Of a stretch of DNA of 32,819 bases, positions 23,933 to 32,400 are shown piece after piece. The translations under genes and the position numbers were made by a program. Position 1 is the first letter of the stretch. Each line of letters opens with the position of its first letter. The notes under the pieces were generated by a model that saw nothing but the letters and a program-made list of their open reading frames with translations, ran no database searches and had not been told where the DNA came from. The stretch comes from Candidatus Fibrimonadaceae bacterium. GTDB lineage: Bacteria; Fibrobacterota; Fibrobacteria; Fibrobacterales; Fibrobacteraceae. The stretch spans positions 1 through 32,819 of the forward strand of contig JAITFT010000063.1 of NCBI GenBank assembly GCA_031281155.1, given 5' to 3'.

Positions 23933-24260
23933 TCCTATGAATGAGCCTATAACTCGCCGAGAATTAAAAATGCTTGCCGAAATCCTGAGAAACTCAAACT
24001 CAGACACTTATATTTGCGAAGTCGAATTCATGCGTCAAGCAAAAATTAGTCGTGGTACCTTCTATAACCTTAAAAAGCTGGGGAAGCTAAATTCCGGGAC
24101 GCATCCGGCTACGCTTGCTTGCCGGAAAAGGCGTTTGCACAAAAGGTATGATTTTCGTAGCGGTCGCATATTGGATTGCATAGAACCTGCGGTGCCGAAG
24201 CCAGACCGCAAAAAAGAGAAAAAGAAAGCAGCCACTCAAAAAAAGGAGACAGGCTTATGA
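23922..24260 (+). CDS. Small HTH protein heading the ATPase operon
   Basis: A 112-aa protein of an unnamed family, paralogous to the one at 22743. The central 'AKISRGTFYNLKKLGKLNSG' is a likely helix-turn-helix. It is followed by a basic motif 'RKRRLHKRYDFRSGRIL' and a Lys-rich tail (KKEKKKAATQKKE). Both ends suggest nucleic-acid binding. GGAGGG lies six bases before ATG 23922. The stop overlaps the ATPase start (ATGA at 24257-24260), so the proteins are made together. It could be the targeting subunit that brings the ATPase to DNA or RNA; that role is inferred from layout only. Confidence 0.7.
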   Translation: MLDNPMNEPITRRELKMLAEILRNSNSDTYICEVEFMRQAKISRGTFYNLKKLGKLNSGTHPATLACRKRRLHKRYDFRSGRILDCIEPAVPKPDRKKEKKKAATQKKETGL

Positions 24261-25921
24261 TAAGCAAATCACTACCTGTATCAGTAAATCAATTCAATGG
24301 CAAATTAGTCGCAAACATCATGGCTAGGGTGCCGATCATAGGAATTGATTACAAAAACACAGACAAATGCACCTTGCATACAATGCTGACAGCTTTGTTC
24401 AACCATCTTAAAATGGAATTATGGCTTTACAGCCTTGACAAAGACGGACGGCCTTGCATAATGCGGTTCCCTTGGAAAAGCAAGCCGAAAAAAACAGACT
24501 TGTATTCATTCGTTCCAAAAGAGGAACAAACAGAAGAAGGTTTGCATGTGGATAAAATAATACTGGATTATGTTTTGCCTTCTATGGGAACAAATCAAAT
24601 ATTCGCTTTCTTTGATGAGGATTTTGACTGGTCCGACATCCAAATACAATTGGCTGAAAAAGCACACGGGCTTGGGCAAACAGTGATTGTTTTGACAGAT
24701 AATTTGGACGAGGAAGATATAACACCAAGGCTTAAAAAGTTTGGCTTTTTTACAAATCATTGGGTTTCAAACGAAGAGGAATTGGCGCAATATTTGGGAT
24801 TGTGCTTGAAAGAAAAAAAGTGGCCTGGCATAAAGCTTGAACTGGGCGACAAGGAAATTCGCAGAATTGCCTCTTTATTGACCGGTTATGGTTTTCTGGA
24901 AGCAGAAAAGCGATTCAATGTATTTGTCATGCTGCATTATCTGAAAAATATGCTTGGAAAAAAGCCTTGCATTATTGACAAAACGGCAATTGATGCTTTC
25001 GAGAAAGAGATGAAAACTGAACGCCAAAAATTGGAAAGCTCGCAAGGCTTGGAACAGATTTCCTTGGAGCATTTCAATGAGAATTCCGTAGCAGGCTTGG
25101 AAAACCTGAAAAGCTGGCTTAAAACGGCAAAAGAATTGTCCACACCACAAAAAATCGGCGAAATGCGAATGATGGGCTGGAATCTTCCACGTGGAGTTCT
25201 GCTTATGGGCGTTCCAGGCTGCGGCAAATCTCTTTCCGCAAAGTGCATAGCAGCTTCATTTGAGTGGCCGCTTTACAGGCTGGATTTTGCAACAGTCCAA
25301 AATATGTGGATTGGGGAAAGCGAAAGGCAGCTGAAAGCGGCATTTGATTTTGCGGACACCCGCTCTCCATGCTTGCTGTGGATAGACGAAATAGAAAAAG
25401 GGCTGTCTGTTTCAGACAATGACCCATACACAAGAAAACTGCTGGGTATGTTTTTGACTTATTTGCAAGAGAGCAAGTCGAATGTATTTGTTGTGGCTAC
25501 TTCAAATGATGTTCAGAAGCTGCCTCCCGAATTGCTCCGCAAAGGACGTTTTGACGAGATATTCTTTGTTGATTTGCCAAATGAAGCGGAGCGTAAAGAG
25601 ATTCTAAAAATGTACTTAAAGAAATATTTGAGAACGGATTTATCTGAAAATTTTGCGAAGAAAGCTGTTGTGGCAACAGAAGGTTTTGCTGCTTCTGACA
25701 TAGAAGGGACATTGAGCCAGCTGGGGCGTAAGAAACTTGCTTATGAAAACACGGATATATCCGAAGAAGCTATTTTGAAATTATTCAAGGAAGCAACTTC
25801 CGTTTCAAGAGTGAATCCAGGAAAAATTGAGGCGATTAGAGAATGGGGATTTAAACACGCTGTTGTTGCTAGCAAGAGTGTAATTCACATAAACATTGAC
25901 AAAAAAAGGAGGTCAATATGA
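24257..25921 (+). CDS. Ycf46-like AAA+ ATPase
   Basis: A 554-aa protein. The N-terminal half (1-270) is the divergent alpha/beta domain seen in Ycf46-type ATPases ('IILDYVLPS...QIFAFFDEDFDW...QTVIVLTDNL'). The AAA+ module is at about 278-500: Walker A GVPGCGKS (Lys324), pore-like 'NMWIGESERQ', Walker B LLWIDEIEKG (Asp377, Glu378), sensor 1 Asn417 in VATSND, 'LPPELLRKGRFDEIFFVDLP' with the candidate arginine finger, and a sensor-2 region near 'GFAASDIEG'. All catalytic residues are present. ATG 24257 (AAAGGAG upstream, ATGA overlap) is chosen over an earlier frame opening inside the HTH gene. Ycf46 proteins are poorly understood. Here the ATPase is flanked by two basic proteins, suggesting a nucleic-acid remodelling machine. 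Confidence 0.88.
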   Translation: MISKSLPVSVNQFNGKLVANIMARVPIIGIDYKNTDKCTLHTMLTALFNHLKMELWLYSLDKDGRPCIMRFPWKSKPKKTDLYSFVPKEEQTEEGLHVDKIILDYVLPSMGTNQIFAFFDEDFDWSDIQIQLAEKAHGLGQTVIVLTDNLDEEDITPRLKKFGFFTNHWVSNEEELAQYLGLCLKEKKWPGIKLELGDKEIRRIASLLTGYGFLEAEKRFNVFVMLHYLKNMLGKKPCIIDKTAIDAFEKEMKTERQKLESSQGLEQISLEHFNENSVAGLENLKSWLKTAKELSTPQKIGEMRMMGWNLPRGVLLMGVPGCGKSLSAKCIAASFEWPLYRLDFATVQNMWIGESERQLKAAFDFADTRSPCLLWIDEIEKGLSVSDNDPYTRKLLGMFLTYLQESKSNVFVVATSNDVQKLPPELLRKGRFDEIFFVDLPNEAERKEILKMYLKKYLRTDLSENFAKKAVVATEGFAASDIEGTLSQLGRKKLAYENTDISEEAILKLFKEATSVSRVNPGKIEAIREWGFKHAVVASKSVIHINIDKKRRSI

Positions 25922-26265
25922 AAATCAAACCCAATGAAGATTATGGGCAACAAATGAAAAAAGCGCGCATAAAGTACGCAAAAGAGCAGGAGGCGAAGCG
26001 TAAAAAGGCAGAGGCTAAGAAGCGCAAAGAGGCGATGATGAAGCAACGCAAAAAAATGGCAGCTGCTGCAAAGCGAGAAAAGGCGGCGAGGGAAAAGCGA
26101 GAAAAGGCATCGATAGCAAAACACTTAAAAGCAGAAGCGAAGAGCCGCAAAAAAGTAGTTATGGAGCAATACAAAGAAGTATTGGCGCAGCGCAAAAGAA
26201 AGGCAGCGATGGTGAAACGCAGAAATGCCATGATAAAAGCAAACCGCAAGGATTATGGCGCCTAG
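25918..26265 (+). CDS. Very basic Lys/Ala-rich helical protein
   Basis: A 115-aa protein, mostly Lys, Arg, Ala, Glu and Met, predicted to be one long charged helix ('KRKKAEAKKRKEAMMKQRKK', then 'KREKAAREKREKASIAKHL'). No enzyme motif, signal peptide or membrane segment. AGGAGG precedes ATG 25918, which overlaps the ATPase stop by 4 nt, so it is the third gene of the coupled operon. The composition recalls histone H1-like or polyA/nucleic-acid-condensing proteins; it could also be a substrate or adaptor of the ATPase. Low complexity makes homology unreliable, but the ribosome-binding site and overlap support a real gene. Confidence 0.68.
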   Translation: MKIKPNEDYGQQMKKARIKYAKEQEAKRKKAEAKKRKEAMMKQRKKMAAAAKREKAAREKREKASIAKHLKAEAKSRKKVVMEQYKEVLAQRKRKAAMVKRRNAMIKANRKDYGA

Positions 26266-26438
26266 GAGAGCAGTGCGCTTCGCTAATCATGGTTCGACAT
26301 ATGGCAATGAATGCGAACCTGCCCCAGTTAAAGAAGCGTTGCGGTATATGTACGAAGATCCATGCCGTTCTTGGAATTGATTTAGTGGCATTGGGCTAAA
26401 GGCTGATTAGAACTGGCTTTCAGACTAGACAAGCTCCA

Positions 26439-26981
26439 TTATTTCACCGCATCCAACCTTTTTATCAAAGCATATATAGCCGTAGAAGGATTCTTACCAA
26501 CCTCTAAACCCTCAGCTCTTTTAATCGCCTCATCTTTATTCAAAGACAAAACCTCCTTCAACGAAACATTCAATACCCCTTTTTTATAGTCATGCACGTG
26601 CTTTTCAAGCTCTAAAATACACTGGGCACTTGTCAATTCAGCAGTCTGCGCCTGAAAATGAAGCAAATACCAAATCTCAAAACAAGGATTTGACAACAAC
26701 AATTCTGCATTTCTAATCTGTTTCAATTTTTTAACAATTTCTGGTACGTCAGAGTCATAAATCAAAAACGTTTCGTCTTTTTTATGCTTCGTGTGGTTGC
26801 TCTTAAAGTTGCTTATATACCTTTCATTTATATCGCCACCCTTCTTCCTAACTTTAATTTCAATCGGAAGCCTGTATTGGGAACGCAAATAATTTATATA
26901 CGCTTCTTCTGTTTCTCCTTCGCAAAAAATAAAAAAGGTAGGCCTTATTTTCTTGTTCTTTGAAATCCGTTTTGCTTTCAT
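26439..26981 (-). CDS. RloB-family (AbiLii-like) TOPRIM-type protein
   Basis: A 180-aa RloB protein. 'PTFFIFCEGETEEAYINYL' (Glu21, Glu23) and 'TFLIYDSDV' (Asp76, Asp78) give the acid clusters of a TOPRIM-like nuclease fold; 'NPCFEIWYLLHF' is the family's conserved third block. It overlaps the upstream ATPase gene by 4 nt (ATGA). ATPase + RloB is the make-up of the AbiL abortive-infection system and is related in logic to other ATPase + TOPRIM anti-phage pairs. Length and motifs are complete. Predicted role: effector nuclease released or activated by the ATPase on phage sensing. Confidence 0.85.
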   Translation of the reverse strand: MKAKRISKNKKIRPTFFIFCEGETEEAYINYLRSQYRLPIEIKVRKKGGDINERYISNFKSNHTKHKKDETFLIYDSDVPEIVKKLKQIRNAELLLSNPCFEIWYLLHFQAQTAELTSAQCILELEKHVHDYKKGVLNVSLKEVLSLNKDEAIKRAEGLEVGKNPSTAIYALIKRLDAVK

Positions 26982-28156
26982 TTTACTATGCTCCTAAGAT
27001 TTTCCAAGGAGCTATCTATATACGGAATCGCATCAAACCTGCCTTGCAAATACGCTTTCTCCACATTCATGTTGTCTCTGAAATCTTTGTAATCAAACAA
27101 TGAATACAAATCGCTTGAACCATCTTCTTTTTTATTCACAAAATAAATCTGGTCTTTGCGCAATTTATTCAAATTTAGCAAGCTGGTGTTATGGGTAGTG
27201 AAAATGATTTGTGCCGAACTGCTTACGTGAAACAGTTCAACTATATATTCAACAATCTTGCTATGCAAACTCGTTTCAATTTCGTCTATCAATAGAACTT
27301 TATTGTTTTTCACAATGTCTATTACTACCAACATCAAAGAAAAAAGTACTTGCGTTCCCTTGGATTCTTCGGACATCAAATCAAATTGAACATCTTTATT
27401 TGCTTTGTGAAAAGTTTTAAAAAACAATCCCTCTTTCAAGCTTATATCAACAATATCGCTATCTGCCATATTAAGCGCTTTGAGCAAATGTTCTCGATTT
27501 TGATTGTAGAGATTTTCTATTTCTTTATCGTTTAGAGTTGGGTAATCAAGAATGAAAGAATTGCTGAAAAAGCTAAATATCATTTTGGGGATTTCTCTGT
27601 CCAGTTGACTAGCACGTGAGATATAAAGCGTTTTGCGGGAAGTATTTTCTGCTACATCCATAGGCTTGTGTATTGCGGAGGAAAAGCTGTATATTTTATT
27701 TTTCTCTTTTCCATTTTTTTTGTTTCTAGCAAAAATTTTGGCACGCCTTCCGTTTGGATAGTAGTACAACTCTTCCCTAACAATTTCTGTATTTGTGAGC
27801 GAAAAGGAATATTCATATTCTATATCATTTATAATGAATTTTACGAGAAAATAACTTTCTTTTTTATTGTATTCATCAAATTTGAATGGTGAAAAGTCAA
27901 ATACGGTGTTTTCATTGTTTAGGTGAGAGGACAATACCATTGAGCGGCAAAAACGGATTGCTTTTATAATATTGCTTTTACCAGATGCATTAGCTCCGTA
28001 AATAACGGCTGATTTAAGGATTCGTTCATCATTGCATTTAAACGTATTATCAAGCAAATCCAGATTTTTCTTGGAGTTGCTATCACTAGCTCTCATATCC
28101 AAAACAATTTCTTCTTTTATAGAGAAAAAATTGCTCAAGCGTACTTCTAATATCAT
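26978..28156 (-). CDS. RloA/AbiLi-like ABC-type ATPase (AAA_15/AAA_21)
   Basis: A 392-aa SMC/RecF-like ATPase. 'LEVRLSNFFSIKEE' is the usual opening strand. Walker A is YGANASGKSN (Lys60, Ser61). An ABC signature-like 'SEESKGTQ' lies at 262-269, Walker B is VLLIDEIETSLH (Asp291, Glu292) and the switch His is in FTTHNTSLL (His322). Members act as sensors that hold or fire a TOPRIM/HEPN partner; here the partner is RloB, coupled by ATGA. GGAGG lies five bases before ATG 28156, with a good TTGATA-17-TATATT promoter upstream. Both genes are intact, so the pair is likely a functional abortive-infection module. Confidence 0.87.
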   Translation of the reverse strand: MILEVRLSNFFSIKEEIVLDMRASDSNSKKNLDLLDNTFKCNDERILKSAVIYGANASGKSNIIKAIRFCRSMVLSSHLNNENTVFDFSPFKFDEYNKKESYFLVKFIINDIEYEYSFSLTNTEIVREELYYYPNGRRAKIFARNKKNGKEKNKIYSFSSAIHKPMDVAENTSRKTLYISRASQLDREIPKMIFSFFSNSFILDYPTLNDKEIENLYNQNREHLLKALNMADSDIVDISLKEGLFFKTFHKANKDVQFDLMSEESKGTQVLFSLMLVVIDIVKNNKVLLIDEIETSLHSKIVEYIVELFHVSSSAQIIFTTHNTSLLNLNKLRKDQIYFVNKKEDGSSDLYSLFDYKDFRDNMNVEKAYLQGRFDAIPYIDSSLENLRSIVK

Positions 28157-28186
28157 TTTAGCCTCCGTTTTTGAAAGTTTACTGCA

Positions 28187-28215
28187 AATATAGAAAATAA
28201 AATCAAATTTATCAA
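28187..28215 (-). promoter_or_regulatory. Promoter of the RloA/RloB operon
   Basis: On the minus strand TTGATA (28215-28210), 17 bp, then TATATT (28192-28187), 31 bp before ATG 28156. Confidence 0.7.
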
Positions 28216-28422
28216 GGTTTTGGTTGAATTTTGTGTTTATTAGATTTTTTGAGCTTGATGAGCAGGCTCAAGCTTCTGTTTACTAAATTACCGATAAAGA
28301 ATTTATAGAATAGGAGGCTTTTCAGTGTCGCGTAAGTGTCGTGAAATTGATTTTAAATTTATGGAAGGAAGTAAGGAAAGCTCGAAAAACGGCGAATTTA
28401 ACGCAAAAAACAACGTTTTTTC

Positions 28423-28644
28423 GTGCAGCTCTACTTTTCAGTCGGTATTATTTCTAACTTTACTCCTATGGAATATGATCAGTATTTGTCTCGTTTCATG
28501 GGCAAGAATGACCGTTTCGCTCAGCTGGCTTACGCCGAGGAGCAGGGCGAGGCTCGGGGCGAAGCCCGTGGCATTGCAAAAGTGCTTGAATACCTCAAAC
28601 AGGGGCACACGGTTGCCGAAGCAGAACAACTGCTGAAGGCTTAG
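28423..28644 (+). pseudogene. C-terminal remnant of an Rpn/PD-(D/E)XK transposase-like nuclease
   Basis: This frame codes 'TPMEYDQYLSRFMGKNDRFA', then 'QLAYAEEQGEARGEARGIAK' and a short helical end 'YLKQGHTVAEAEQLLKA'. That is the characteristic tail of Rpn-family recombination-promoting nucleases, including the GEARGEARG repeat. The catalytic N-terminal 200 or more residues are missing; upstream sequence (28325 on) is a short frame with a good AGGAGG and GTG start but no nuclease homology. The part from ATG 28468 could still be translated. Interpreted as a gene stump left by a deletion or insertion. Confidence 0.6.
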
Positions 28645-28707
28645 CGATCACGGCAGAGCGCCGTTGCTGGCGCAGAGCGAATGGCTAGGGCCGGGCAAAG
28701 GCGAGCC

Positions 28708-28737
28708 TTGCATAGTAGCTTAGGAATTTTGTATATT
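28708..28737 (+). promoter_or_regulatory. Promoter of the DUF2335 module
   Basis: TTGCAT (28708-28713), an 18-bp spacer, then TATATT (28732-28737). The first gene's ATG at 28745 coincides with the predicted transcription start and has no ribosome-binding site, so the message looks leaderless. Confidence 0.6.
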
Positions 28738-28744
28738 CAGAAGC

Positions 28745-28933
28745 ATGGATAAATTGAAAAATTTTCTTTCTGGCTATGCTTCAGCATTTGATATGTGGGG
28801 TAACTCTGTTAATGTTCCTGATTTTTCTCGCGGCTTTGAACGGGATTATTTGGCCCTAAAAAGCGACTGGGAGAAAGTAGGAAAAGACATCGGAAAAGGT
28901 ATTGCTAAATGGAAAGTGAATCAAAAGATATAA
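28745..28933 (+). CDS. Small protein paired with DUF2335
   Basis: A 62-aa protein (MDKLKNFLSGYASAFDMWGN...). The opening 'FLSGYASAFDMW' and the later 'LKSDWEKVGKDIGKGIAKW' follow the pattern of the short unnamed proteins often found directly upstream of DUF2335 membrane-protein genes ('FFSGLAS.LDL...', '...HWERVG..I'). It overlaps the DUF2335 gene by 25 nt in another frame. It may form a two-component unit with the membrane protein, for example a toxin-antitoxin or phage-defence pair; function unknown. Confidence 0.65.
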   Translation: MDKLKNFLSGYASAFDMWGNSVNVPDFSRGFERDYLALKSDWEKVGKDIGKGIAKWKVNQKI

Positions 28934-29262
28934 CCATTCAGTCCATAGCTTACTATGGGCCTTTACCTACGGCTACAGAATTTTCTGGCTATGAACAAGT
29001 CTTGCCTGGTGCTGCTGGCAGAATACTTGCATTGGCAGAAAAAGAAGCAGAACATAGAAGAAAGAATGAGAATAAACTATTAGAGGAATCTGTTAGTTTA
29101 AGTCGCAAGGGACAAATTTTTGCTTTCATTATAGCTTTAGTTTCGCTTGCTATATTCGGATTTAGCATTTTATTTAAGCAACCTTTAATATCAATAGTTC
29201 CTGCGGTTATTGCCTTTACCAGTTTAGCTGCTGTTTTTATGGGGCAACGAAAGCCCTCCTAG
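28909..29262 (+). CDS. DUF2335 membrane protein
   Basis: A 117-aa DUF2335 protein. The signature 'YYGPLPTATEFSGYEQVLPG' is followed by 'AAGRILALAEKEAEHRRKNE', then 'SRKGQIFAFIIALVSLAIFG' and a second hydrophobic helix (ISIVPAVIAFTSLAAVFM). The N-terminal half is cytoplasmic and helical, and the C-terminal half is a two-helix hairpin in the membrane. The family is common in prophage and mobile regions; a few small two-helix proteins of this kind act in phage defence by altering the membrane, but that is not shown for DUF2335. The start lies inside the preceding gene, implying translational coupling. Confidence 0.8.
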   Translation: MESESKDITIQSIAYYGPLPTATEFSGYEQVLPGAAGRILALAEKEAEHRRKNENKLLEESVSLSRKGQIFAFIIALVSLAIFGFSILFKQPLISIVPAVIAFTSLAAVFMGQRKPS

Positions 29263-29356
29263 GCGAGCCCCTTGGCCCTACACGCAAAAATTAACTAAAT
29301 TAAACAAAAAAGTGTAAAGGATGTCACTTCCCACTTTGTAAACCATGTCACTACTC

Positions 29357-29374
29357 TATACAGCGTGCTGTATA
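29357..29374. other. Palindrome TATACAGC-GT-GCTGTATA
   Basis: An 8-bp perfect inverted repeat around a 2-bp centre in the space between the convergent DUF2335 and surface-protein genes. It resembles a dimeric protein-binding site more than a terminator, because the loop is too small for RNA folding. Confidence 0.35.
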
Positions 29375-29434
29375 CCCAGCATGCGGTTCGCTATGACTAT
29401 TGAAAATTAAGATGCGTTTGCCATGTACCTGATA

Positions 29435-29456
29435 CCTCGCAGTCTCTGCTGCGAGG
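29435..29456. terminator. Hairpin downstream of the large surface-protein gene
   Basis: CCTCGCAG and CTGCGAGG with a 6-nt loop, GC-rich, 16 nt after the stop of the minus-strand gene. No T-run follows on the minus strand, so it may be a weak terminator or an mRNA-protecting 3' stem. Confidence 0.4.
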
Positions 29457-29471
29457 AGAGTTCATTTACAA

Positions 29472-32400
29472 TTAGGGTCCCGTACAGCTTGTTGGTTTGG
29501 CAACATTATTTCCCACATTTTGAGGGCCATAATGATTTTGATCAGTAGTGTTTGTTGGTAAATAAACAAACCAAATACCGTTCAAATTGCCTCCCGTTGC
29601 ACTTCTATTTATAGTGCACCTACTTGAATTGCAACTCGGGCCTTGATTTTGATGCGTTCTTGGAAAACAAGCACCTGCGCCATGGCCGGTTCCATTTCCT
29701 ATGCTTTGTCCCCACTTTATATCATCCCAAGCTACACCCGGGCACCAGCTTGGATCGAAATCGCATGGGGTCCCACCACCACCGCCAGCACTGCTCGAAC
29801 TCGGTGCTACCGAACTGCTGCTTGGTGTTGCGCTGCTACTTGAAGATGGAGTGGTACTGCCGCCGGGACCTACACAGGCTGTTGGTTTGGCAACATTACT
29901 TCCTATATTTTGAGGGCCATAATGATTTTGATCAGTAGTGTTTGTTGGCAAATAAACAAACCAAATGCCGCCCAAGTTGCCTGTAGTTGAGCTTCTATTT
30001 ATAGTGCACCTACTTGAATTGCAACTCGGGCCTTGATTTGCATGTGTTCTTGGAAAACAAGCTCCAGCACCATGGCCGGTTCCATTTCCTATGTTTTGTC
30101 CCCACTTTATATCATCCCACGCAACGCCTGGGCACCAGCTTGGATCGAAATCGCACGAAGGCTGAGTTTGCACTGTTATGGCAGGGCAGCTAAACGGAAT
30201 GTCTTGCAAAGTTGCTACAGAGCCGCAATTCGCAACGCCGGATATGCTATGTGTGCCTGTTTGCGAAGCCGTGGCTGGGAACGAAGTTAAAGCTCCAGTG
30301 CCTGTATTATAACTCACGCTGGCTGGGCTTGCGCCGTTATTGCAGCTCAAGGTAGGCGCGGAAATAGAAGCGCCGGGCATAACAGTAGCTGGAGTGCCGG
30401 AACAAGTTATGCCGGCTACCGTCACGGTTCCGCAATCTGCTGTTAAACCGCTTACGCCATTGCAAGCAACCCCTGTTGCGCTTATGCTATAAGTTGTGCC
30501 TGGCGTAGCATTAGCAGGTATTGTCCAAGAATTATTGGGGCGACCTGACCAAGTTGGCGTAGCTGTTGTGGCATTTACAGTACCGCCGCTGCTGTTGCAT
30601 GTTAAAGCAGGCGGCGAGATAAGCACTGTGCCTGGTTTAGCATGCTGCGTAAGTGAAGCACAAGCTAAAGCTACTACCGTTAATGTACCGTTGCAATCTG
30701 CTGATACTTCTATACCGCCGCAATTTGCTGATACTCGAACATTGTTGAAAGTTCCCGCAGTGCTCGCATTAGTATTGAACGTTTGACTTGTAGCGGTTGC
30801 TCCATTGCTGCAAGTAAAGGTACTGGAATTTAAATTTATAGCTACGGCACTGCCCACCGCTACTGCTTGGGTTCCTATGTTGCAAGTCAACGAAGTCACT
30901 ATCCTCTTCGCTTCTTCCGCTTCTCTTTCTGCAATCTCTGCTGCAGCATCCGCTTCTTTCTTTTTATTATCAGCTATCTTTGCTTCAGTCTCCGCATCGT
31001 TCTTTGCGGTTATCGCTTCATCCCTCGCTCTCTCCGCTTCGCTTGTTGTTCCCGCATTCTCGGCTCTCGTTGCTGCGTCTGCCGCATCTTTTGCTGCGTC
31101 TGCCGCATCTTTCGCCGCTGCTGCTGCCGCATCCGCCGCATCCTTCGCTGCTTTCGCTGCCGCATCTGCAGCATCTCTTTTATCCGCATCTGCCATCTCC
31201 GCAGCTGCAGTCGCATCATCTGCCGCTTTCTGCGCATCATCTGCTACTTTCTGTGCATCGTCCGCTGACTTCTTTGCCGCCTCTGCCGCCCTCTGCGCCG
31301 CATCTGCTGCCGCCTTTGCATCCGTTACTGCATCGCCACTACTGCTGCTACTGTTGCCGGTTGTTCCCGAGTTATCTCCGTCAATAATTACGTAGAAATT
31401 AGATACATCCGATCTGCCAGGAAAGTGGCATGTATAACGGCCTCCGGAATTGGAGTTGAAACCTGGAGTGCAGCTAATTGCATTTGTGCTTGGCAGCCCT
31501 GCTGTTGCGCCGTTCAGGCGCATAAAAGTAAAGTAGTTAGGGTGCAGGCCAGCAGTATTGGCGACCTGACCCGATGCTATGCGTACTACGCGTGGCATTA
31601 CGAGTATTGAAGGTTCAAGATCAATAGGATCGCCCACTGCTCCTTCTCTGCTTATTTCCTTGTTTTCAAGCTTTACCGAGAGACGGCTGGTTAGAGGGAT
31701 CCAGTGGGAGTCATCGATAGGAGGCTCTGTGACAGTCTGCGGATTGTTGGGGTCTTGAGGGGGATTCATTGTGTCGTCCCTTTCTGTCTGAGTGCAGTAC
31801 GGATTGGTGTTTCTGTTGCTGCGCCTGCACAAAATGCCTGCTCCCATAAGATCATCAACAAGCGCTTTATTTTCTTGAACACGGAAGTTACCGATTACAT
31901 TCTTTATGCCTGCGCAACTGTTTGTGGGAAAATAGAAATTCCCCTCAAGAGGGCAGGTAGGACTGCCAATAACTACTCTGTTAATATCTTTTAGAGAATA
32001 TATGAAATAATTGTATTTGTAATTGCCTCCATCAGGATTGCCAGATACGCATGTGGGAAGTTTAAATTCGTTGGTTACGCCATTCTCTAAAAATACCATT
32101 GCTCTGGCATTGTTTCTGGTAGGCGGCAGCTGCAAAGTGCCTTGGGCTTGGTTGTAAATAAAAATATATTTTCCGTCCAATACTTTATCTCTTGGGTCAT
32201 AATCTTGTTGTTGATGAAGCCTTACAACATAATATCCATTGTAAAGCTTTGAGGATTGATTTTCTAACGCTTTATAGCAGCCGTCAAGCAAATCGTAAAT
32301 ATTTTTAGTACTTCCGCCAGCAACAATATTGCCGTTGGACCCAAAAGAATTTGTGACATTGTTTAAGCATTTAAAACCATCAAAATGTGTATCATCATCT

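Noticed and set aside
26289-26399. 36-codon ORF after the Lys/Ala-rich gene
   Set aside because: No ribosome-binding site and no recognisable sequence.
28252-28274. Inverted repeat AGCTTGA/TCAAGCT
   Set aside because: Only 7 bp with a 9-nt loop, and the T-run is on the wrong side for a terminator on either transcript.
30805-31395. 196-aa Ala/Ser-rich plus-strand ORF
   Set aside because: It is the reverse complement of the Ala/Asp coiled coil of the surface protein; codon bias on that repeat keeps the other frames open.
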